A DNA stretch of 64,000 nucleotides from Trichostrongylus colubriformis (taxonomy: Eukaryota; Nematoda; Chromadorea; Rhabditida; Trichostrongylidae): positions 48,902,591 through 48,966,590 of the forward strand of contig OZ022258.1 in NCBI GenBank assembly GCA_963978905.1. The letters run 5' to 3'. Positions within the stretch are counted from its first letter, which is position 1, and each line of letters starts with the position of its first letter. The notes beneath the pieces are model-generated. The model worked only from the letters and a program-made list of their open reading frames with translations. It had not been told where the DNA came from and searched no databases. A program made the translations under genes and the position numbers. This document shows, piece after piece, positions 56,424 to 64,000 of this stretch.

Positions 56424-57707
56424 TCTTTGCGTGCGGGTTCGAGTCCCGTCTGAGACCGAAGCTACTCAGCATACATGTAACCACAATATAATAGCATTTT
56501 TCCTTCGTGAATCTCTTGCTTGCAAATGTTTGGAAGTTCGAGGTCCAATCTTTTCATTCACCATCCACTCCTTCAGCCTTTCAAAGGACTACATTCGCGC
56601 TGATAAAAATTCCCAGTATTTTCTTCATTTCTACACAAGCACTTCATCGTCTTAAATATCACCAAAAATTAAAATTAAGGAAAGATCGGAATGGGTACAA
56701 CACCCAATTCAGAAAAGTATATAAAGTAGAATTCAAGTACCCAAAAGTTCAAGAAGAATTCTCTCTTTCACGGACCGAGAGCTGACAGAGGAAAAGCAAG
56801 TGCTAATGATGCGAAGTATTTCCGGTTCAGAAAAAGCTATGTTCGTGGGAGGGAAAGGAGAAAAGCGAGCACGAGTAGGCGTCATAACAGCACGGGATCA
56901 TGTTGCAACACAAAGAGTTTCCTTGGCACAGCTATGTTGGACTTCGCCCCCGGTCGAATGACCAAAATAATCAGTGGGTCGAGAAATACGCAGGAACCTA
57001 ATCGCAGTCATTGGAATGTATCACTTTCGTCCGATTTATACTTATAAAAAATTCGAAAAAAAACACGAAAGAGAATTTTTAAAAAAATAAACAAGGAACC
57101 ATAAACAACAAACAATAAGTAAACAAAATAAAAAACAATAATATGGGAATGAGTTCTATTGGCGATTTTTTCCGACCCAATGCGATCCACCGACCTAAGG
57201 TTCTGCCAGGTTTCACATGCAATACTTGAAAGAGATTTTAAAAGCCCGTAAAATATGTGGATATGCGATTCCCTGAAATTTCAAGAGAAAGAGCCGATCA
57301 GATGTACTTAATAAAATTAAAAAAGGAGAAAATTTGGTTATTAAGACCGTTCTTCTTTCATATAAAACAACTTTAAATATTCGAAATTCGACAGAAGCTT
57401 CCAGAAGAGCCAGTTATTATGCCGGTGGATAAAGGAGATGAACCGGAGCCGCCCCGATTGACCAGCTGTTATGTGAAAGAGCGCTGCGCGTTTTTCTGAC
57501 GCGGTTTCGCAACTCTCCCCATCAGCCGCCTTTCATAACCATCCGACCGACACACATGAGTCAATGAATCAGGTGATCGGTGACCACCGCCACAGGTATT
57601 TGATGGAAATATTTGCCTAATGATTTGATTACCCAGTAATCAAAACCAGTACAGTGGTAGGGAGGGGTTCAGATTGCGCAATAACTCTTCGAATCGATTA
57701 CATGTTT

Positions 57708-57832
57708 AGGCAGCCGTCAGACTGCGATTTTGCGATTGGGCAACGTCGCACTTTCGCAGCGATACTACGACCTTTAAATAATGGGAGCCGCGAACCGCGA
57801 AATCGCAAAGTCTTAGTCAAAGTCGGCGGCCT
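57708..57832. repeat. MITE family I, shorter copy
   Basis: AGCCGTCAGACTGCGATTTT faces GCGAAATCGCAAAGTCTTAG, and GATACTACGACCTT is shared with 7,617-7,760. It forms part of the plus-strand frame 57654-58118, which is therefore unlikely to be a gene. Confidence 0.55.
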
Positions 57833-58888
57833 TGACTACGAATATGGTACTAAAATTTTGCACCCTTGTTACCCTTACTTCGGGCCAGCTTTTTGCAGAG
57901 CCATGGATAGAATAGACTGGGATTATGTGCAGGAATCTTACCCTCGATGGAATTTGCAAAAGAAGCAAACATGTCGAGAAAATTTGAAACCCACACGAAC
58001 CCTCTCTCCCTCTAGTCCATCGATGTGCAATTTAGCCAATTCGTTTTTCTTCCACTTCCAGAGCGACGTCTCGAAAGTGGAGAAAGGGAGGGAGAAGCGG
58101 AGCGAGACAAACACGTGAGCCAAAAACTAGAAGAATGGGAAATTATCAGAAAAATGCTTGCATTCAACATTACTTACACTCCCCCCCCCCCCCCTCAACC
58201 CTCCGCGCTGGAATACTACGAATCACATCCCAACTACATCCTTTGTGCAAGATTCCTATGCTCATACGTGCTCTGGGGCGAGCCCAAACCCACTACAAGA
58301 GACCATGAATTGAATGCCTTTCAGCATCGAAATGGATGTTCCAAAAATAGATGTCCGCTTTTACATCGGCTCAAGATCGATTACCCAGTCCAACTAATCA
58401 AGCTTTTCAGTATCCTAGATCGATTAAGTAATAGCTTCGTGTGTGAACAATGGCAGCTGGCCAAATTGAGTATTGCTGGTCCCTTAGGTCATTAAACCGG
58501 GCTCAACAAGAGTGCTCCCTACGTCCATGGAATGGGAAAGATAGAATTCAGCACTCATATGGTCAGCTTAAAGAGGACATTGAGATCCATGGATTCAACT
58601 TCCATTCATGTCTGGGAAGCATTAGATATTAAGGGTCTGGTAAGATAATGATATTTTCACCTATGTATTTCAAGCGAAAATTAGGATTTTGTAATGAAAA
58701 TGATGCAAAAAAGATTTTCTGGATGCATGTTGATCCCTTCGGATGTTAAAGTGTTCATGTATGACATGAAAGAGCAGTTCACGGTCCTGCCAATCCCCTA
58801 AAATTTCACTGTAATTGATCCCTCGTTTTAAAGCTAAAAGCTTACAAAATCAAAAAAATATTTCACTATAGTTCTTCATTATTTATAG

Positions 58889-59072
58889 TCTGATACTTCC
58901 AAAGAACCGACGAGACCATTATCTTAAGCTTATAAAAGAGATGCGAAGTACCGAAGAGACTAAGGATGTGGAATCTTTCAAATTTTCACTTAAAAATGAC
59001 AGCGCACAGCCCAGCATACTGAAGTTGGATGGGATGGAGCAGCACGAATTGTTTGAGAATAAACTGAGGTGA
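58889..59072 (+). CDS. Possible terminal exon of an unknown gene
   Basis: After an acceptor-like ATTTATAG a frame of 60 codons runs to TGA. It begins LILPKNRRDHYLKLIKEMRS and ends GMEQHELFENKLR. It is hydrophilic and charged, like a real C-terminus. I cannot find convincing upstream exons on the plus strand and I recognise no family. Confidence 0.25.
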
Positions 59073-59079
59073 CAGGGAT

Positions 59080-61120
59080 TGCTTAAGAAGAACGCACAAC
59101 TGAAACCGCCTCAGATGTTCTGGGCGTAGAATGGAATGACCAAAGATCTGTGATGCTGTTATGCTTTGAATGACACGCACATACACCCCAAAACAGTGAA
59201 ACGATGACTAATTCAAACAAAAACAGCACAGAATACCGATTTGCAGACGAAAAGGAAATTTCCAGAAAAACCGGTGAAGCCATGCTGATCATGAGTTTGA
59301 ATTCACGCGTCCAAAGGTTTCTACGGCATTTAGAAAGAGTACCACCATACGAGTTTTGACCGCAAAATGGTCATGGTGGGTTAATGGATGCAGAGACCAC
59401 GGATAATTAATGGCCTATATGAACAACTTTGCGGTGCTATTTATTAAGAGCGTATGGTTTGTCCCCCTGAGGTACACTTGAGTAGTTAAAATTCGATGAC
59501 GCTGCGCAACCGCGCGCATACTTGCAGGGAATAAGCTCGCCTTGTAGGAAATGATCCTTGTACGGAGCTTTGAGCAACGCCTATTTCCTCAGCGAACTAC
59601 TATTAGAACACAGCACTAGAACAGAGCCCTGTACAGAAAGCGATCACCCACAGAGGTACTGTACGGAATGAAATGGCACCGTAACCGCACTTTTGCAGAA
59701 ACTGAACAAAGACAAGGATAAAGCCAAGATCAATTGAGGCTCTACACTCTCTACTGAACTAAATAACTCTTGCCGGATCATACGACGCCACTTTCGAAGG
59801 AAATTGCATTCGACTGTTATTGGGCTATTGGACATTATTAGTAAGGAAAACAACACATGTACTCAGTAGTGAACACATAAACAAATAAAGAACGAACAAC
59901 AAGATCTTTGATTTTGTTTTCCCCACACATCTGGTCAATGATGGTATTTAGCGATCTTTGAAGCTGCTGATAACAATTTGCTGATTTACAAGCGGTAGTA
60001 ATAAATAACGATCACAATGCTAATGCCATCACTAAGTCAATTTTCGAACGAAGTTCCAGCCACTATTTGCTAAAAACAGGGGTTCCAGCTCGAAATTTGA
60101 TAAGAGAGAGAGAAATGGCCATTGTTGAAAATTTTCTATTTTGGATAGGAAATTGTACTCAGGAATAATTGGAATCGTAAAGTACGATTATGACACTCTA
60201 CTGACACCAAAACCGGGGGTCTACGCCACAGGCGCCGGCGCCAAATGAGGGAGGTCTTCATATTTTTGTAGAGCTGGTGCCACGGTGTTTCGTGTCGAGA
60301 AAGTGCGCTGACTCAGGAGGTCAAACCATACCTCAAGAGAAGTTTCGAGCGACATTAATGATTCAGCCTGATTTGGCGGTTTGACGTCGAATAATCGTGA
60401 TACGTGTTCCGCGTATCTGATTACCCCTGGAAGCGAGCTTCTAGCCAAATCGCAATGCTCCCCAAAAATTCTCGATGCTCCCCAAAAATCATTTTTCCCA
60501 CACAATCAAGTTTTGAACTGGTTGGGTGAGCAGTGCCAGCTTCAACAGTCAATCCAAACCATGCTACGAAGCTATCTCAGCGATCCAGTAGCACACTAGA
60601 GCTAAAAATCGAGTCCAACTGATCCTATCAGTGGAACATTAGCAAAGCAGTTGCACATAATTTGGACAATTCCGCACTCTGGCCTATTCAACAGCTGATA
60701 AATGACCTGCACGGGGCAATTTGGAGCAAAAAGCTATGGGGGGTAAAGATGAATGAAAGTCATCCAACTGACGTAATCAATTCCCAGGTGATCCACCCTC
60801 GACGCGCATGGTTTACTGAAGAACTGCTGTGGAAGTGAATGCAGAGGTGATTTATGGCGACTTTCAGGGTTACATAAAAAGTGTAAGCATGAAGATGCTA
60901 GCATCGGTTAAACCCCAATCGGGTTGAGCCATGCACCATTCCCTGCAGTACTGATCGTTGTGGTATTTGAATGGGATTTGGCTTAGACAATATATTGTTA
61001 GTGCCTTTCGACGTGGGACTCAGTAATTTTGACCTCCAACACGAGTGTACTACTCCTCCCAGAGCAAGGCCTGGGTGGACCTTGCTCCAGCTGAACCCAA
61101 CACCAAAAAAGTAGCGACCC
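59080..61120. other. Intergenic, no gene supported
   Basis: A 94-codon minus-strand frame (60221-60505, containing LPGVIRYAEHVSRLFDVKPP) is the best candidate but has no recognised domain or splice partners. Nothing else stands out. Confidence 0.35.
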
Positions 61121-61126
61121 CAAACC

Positions 61127-61365
61127 GGGTGTGTACACTTATGTCAAAAATCGCTTCGTGGCGCCATCAGTACGAGTCGTTTGGGATTCCGCTCAAGAAG
61201 CAAGGGGCTGGCACCGTGAAGGATCTTCAAAGACTGCACTTTGGAAGCTTCGAAAGCTCGCCTATGTTGTTGTTGTTGTTGCTGCTCTTTCAACAGATAA
61301 AGCTGCAAACGACTCGGACTCACCGCGGGCGGTCACGCGATTTTTTGTCATAAATGTATACTCCC
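61127..61365. repeat. MITE family D, clean terminal repeats
   Basis: GGGTGTGTACACTTATGTCA at the left and TGTCATAAATGTATACTCCC at the right are inverted, about 28 bases each. Inside are a (TTG)n microsatellite near 61,265 and a CTCACCGCGGGCGGTCACGC segment related to family E. It explains the plus frames 61045-61353 and 61131-61409. Confidence 0.72.
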
Positions 61366-61369
61366 TCAA

Positions 61370-62235
61370 ACCAGGCAGTTACCTTCACCAAACTAAAATA
61401 AATATTTAGGGTTATATCAAGAATCGCGAAGGCAGTAATCTTCGTGCAGACAACAAAAGAGCGCAGCAGAGTTTGAAGTGTAGCCCACATCTCAGGCAGC
61501 AAATGACTTCAGCGATTATGAAAGAGCCAACTGCAAAACAGCAAATGACTCGCCGCATCCATCGTTTGAGTCCGATGGGGTCATTTATACGAGAGCAGCA
61601 ATAGGGTAATGGAAGAACCGCACGAAAAAAAAAAAGCCTGCGAAAGAAGTACGTAAACGACGAAATAGGCTACCTGCACCCTTTACCATTGCTGGTTACT
61701 TGATAACCATGATTGAACCATGCACAACATTCTTCGAGCTAACCCTAGTTATGTAGGTGAGAGGATTTGACAAGGAGCTGTCTCCAGCTATACTCAATCG
61801 ACTTATCCGTCAGTAATGTGCTAGGTTGCTTTAGAAGCCAGTAGGATAGAATTGTGTAGAAGGGGGATACCCGATGGTTGAAGAAGCAGTCTTGAGTTAA
61901 AAAATACAGATACTAACTATCAATTACCTTTCATTTCTTTGCCATGAACTCTGTGAGCAAAGTTATCTGCCTTGGACGGATTCGAACCACTCACTACTTA
62001 TGCCTCCCGCGAAAATGAAATAAAGGCGCATAGGACTCGTGACAAGTAAAGGAACACGTGAGAGGTGAATGCCCTGCTATAATTCGGCATTTGTGACAAT
62101 TGTATATAATAGTTACCAAAAGAAGCTCTATCAATTTCATATTTATAACCTGGATTCGAAGGATCCATTAACTTAGGTCGCGGACTCCAAATGGAAAAGT
62201 GAAGGCTGTAAAATTACCCCACACCAACGTGAAAG
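61370..62235. other. Intergenic, nothing recognised
   Basis: There is a possible decayed B-box (GGTTCGAATCCGTCC on the minus strand, near 61,974-61,988) without a foldable tRNA around it. Confidence 0.3.
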
Positions 62236-62240
62236 GAACA

Positions 62241-62690
62241 TTTAAAGGAATCGTCCACAGAAATCAAATTTCTTCTGTTGCCTTATAATTATGTTCTATT
62301 TGCTAGCTGAGGGCCACAAGCAAGTTTCCAAGCGAAAAAAAAGAATCGTTGAGATGAGGCTGACGAAAGGGGTGAGGCGTTCGAAGGGGAACTGCTCCGG
62401 GCACTTCGGGAGTAAAGGGGTGACGGTCACGTGGCCAGGGACGCAGAGTGAAAAGCAAATCAACATTAGAAGTGAAACCTTGATCTGCGCTCTGTTCGCC
62501 GACGGCTATTGAAATGTTGCCAGGCGGGCATTCAAACGAGTTGCTCTTTTTCCATTTTTTTTCAATTTCTGCTTCGGAACAAAAGATATTTCTCGATTCT
62601 TTTCGTGTTTCTATTCATGCACTATATATAGTAGAGTGATTCAGAGAGGAATAAGAGGCATGTAATTTCCGTGAACGATTCCCTTCGACT
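62241..62690 (+). repeat. Repeat family A, most complete copy
   Basis: It starts TTTAAAGGAATCGTCCACAG and ends with the complementary CCGTGAACGATTCCC, so it has terminal inverted repeats of about 15-20 bases. The internal order of landmarks defines the long form of the family. No transposase frame is present. Confidence 0.65.
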
Positions 62691-63329
62691 CATGAAAGAC
62701 TGAGAGCAGGTCATGGGGGCGGTTAAGACCAGCTGAAACCAAATTTGATGAAAGGAACCAAACGCCGAACGTTAACCCAAAGAGCCACTTCATTCAATTT
62801 CGTATGTCCATGGCTATTCTGGACCATACTGTGTACCATTAGTGGAGTCATAACTCGACAATCTTCGCTTTTTGTTTGTGGTAAGCCTGGGAAAATAGGC
62901 GACACCTACACGAAACTAGAATCTGACTCATTTCCGAGTACGGTATACTCAATATCTCTGCCGAGTGAAGTGCAATTACTGCATGTCTGAAACAGTTTGA
63001 AGAAAATTGCTTTCAGAAGAGAACAAAGTACGAATCGAACAGGGATACAGTCATGTAAACAAGCAAACAAACAAACATATGTGAAGGAGACGCGCAGGAG
63101 TGTGAAAAAGGGGCGTAAACGAGTGATCACTTTAAGCAGTGATCGGCAACTGTAAACTGGTTTGTAAATCAAAAGAGAGACCGCAAGCAAACCAAAAAAA
63201 TGTGACCATGATTTGCCTTAGTTTGAACACGAAAGAGGAATTACTATATCTCATGGTAGAAGGTAAGCAGATCGGAAAGTCCAATCCTGACTGGTACGTT
63301 ATTTAAGAAATAAACAAACAATTAGAAGA

Positions 63330-64000
63330 TAGTGTTCGATCATCACTTTTTATTATTCTTTCTTCCAACAAACAACAATCAGGCAACAACGTATTCACCA
63401 CTGTTATTGACAATACTCTGCCCCTTCATAGGTCAATCGTTGATTCCCTCCTCCCAGAACTCTTGGTTCTGAGAGTCGAAGAAGCCAGCGATAGCCTTTG
63501 AAGCATGTCCTAATCAACGAATTTTTCTTGGACAGGAAGGGTTCAAGAGGATGGGTAAGGTGATAGTCAGGATGGGAAATGTCTGGAGAGTATGGCGGGT
63601 GGGGCAGGACATCACAGCCGAGCTCGTGTAGCTTGGCCTGGGTACTTTTCGCGAATGGGAGCGGGCGTCGTCATGAAGGAGGGTGACCGTGGACCTTCTC
63701 AGGTGCTTTTCTCAAACAGCGACGGCGAGCTGCTGGAGTTGGTGGATGCATACGGCAGCGGTGACTGTCTCGCCTTGTACCAGCACCTCTTAGAAAAGCT
63801 TCCTTTCGCGTCCAAGAGGTACACAGTCCCGTGCGTGGCTTGTCTTCCATGTCAATCTCGCCGTTGCTGAAGCTGATGAACCAGCGGCGCACGGTCTCGT
63901 AGCTCACACATCCCTTGCCCATTGCAGCGTTGATGGAGTGGCAAGCTTCCGTCGCTTTTGTGCGGCAAGACCACTCATTGTAGATGACCCGCGTGTTGGG
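63330..64000 (-). mobile_element. Decayed mariner-type transposase, truncated by the window end
   Basis: On the minus strand, in changing frames, I see an N-terminal helix-turn-helix part (SINAAMGKGCVSYETVRRWF, then NGEIDMEDKPRTG). A middle part follows (LLHDDARSH, then DVLPHPPYSPD in another frame, where the catalytic DDD region would be). Last comes a C-terminal part (GFFDSQNQEFWEEGIND, with a stop directly after it). This is the order of Tc1/mariner transposases of the HTH_48/SETMAR-like group. At least two frameshifts and an in-frame stop make it inactive. The 5' end lies beyond base 64,000. Confidence 0.72.

Noticed and set aside
57654..58495. Two overlapping plus-strand frames of more than 150 codons
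   Set aside because: They overlap in different frames, include a MITE (57,708-57,832) and a long C run near 58,182, and have no recognisable domain.
61970..62000. Possible tRNA on the minus strand (GGTTCGAATCC)
   Set aside because: Only a B-box-like stretch is present; no D-arm or acceptor pairing could be drawn around it.

Overview
The window looks like chromosomal DNA of a strongylid (clade V) nematode, most probably a hookworm-type genome. The evidence is the dense intron structure with short introns ending in the nematode acceptor (t)ttcag, the single-domain nematode-type tyrosine phosphatase, a LEA gene of the Caenorhabditis lea-1 kind, and many short palindromic (MITE-like) elements. 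The species call is inference; no search was run.

Layout. 1-3,275: no gene recognised, several copies of a dispersed repeat. 3,276-5,810 (minus strand): six spliced exons of a protein-tyrosine phosphatase with the complete catalytic core; the 5' and 3' ends are unresolved. 5,850-15,158: no gene recognised, a patchwork of small inverted-repeat elements. 15,159-53,986 (minus strand): one very large gene for a group-3 LEA-like protein, reconstructed here as at least 85 exons (about 2,890 codons), every one a multiple of three and every junction in phase 0. 54,000-63,330: mostly no recognisable gene, with a degenerate tRNA, MITEs and two weak exon candidates. 63,330-64,000 (minus strand): a decayed mariner transposase running off the window.

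The LEA gene has three blocks, read 5' to 3' on the minus strand. (a) 53,986-41,893: 24 exons, rich in 22-residue modules with a conserved Trp (WVADSAKGAY type), including a tandem duplication of a five-module block. (b) 41,204-33,733: 30 exons of extremely acidic, Glu-rich sequence (about 1,185 codons), of which 16 form a four-exon higher-order repeat present four times. (c) 33,569-15,159: 31 exons of classical Lys/Ala/Glu/Asp LEA modules (AAHDAKEKAA ... EWGSEAEK), ending in a unique C-terminal exon with a stop codon. Exon lengths in (c) are mostly 87 or 120 nt, differing by exactly one 11-residue LEA repeat.

The acidic block between two LEA blocks, its higher-order repeat, and its use of a weak GTTTG splice donor in 20 of 30 exons are the most unusual features. 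Because every exon is phase 0 at both ends, any exon can be skipped or duplicated without breaking the frame. I infer that the locus is a rapidly growing cassette array and could make many isoforms. Known nematode LEA-1 protects against desiccation and osmotic stress; what the acidic block does is unknown.
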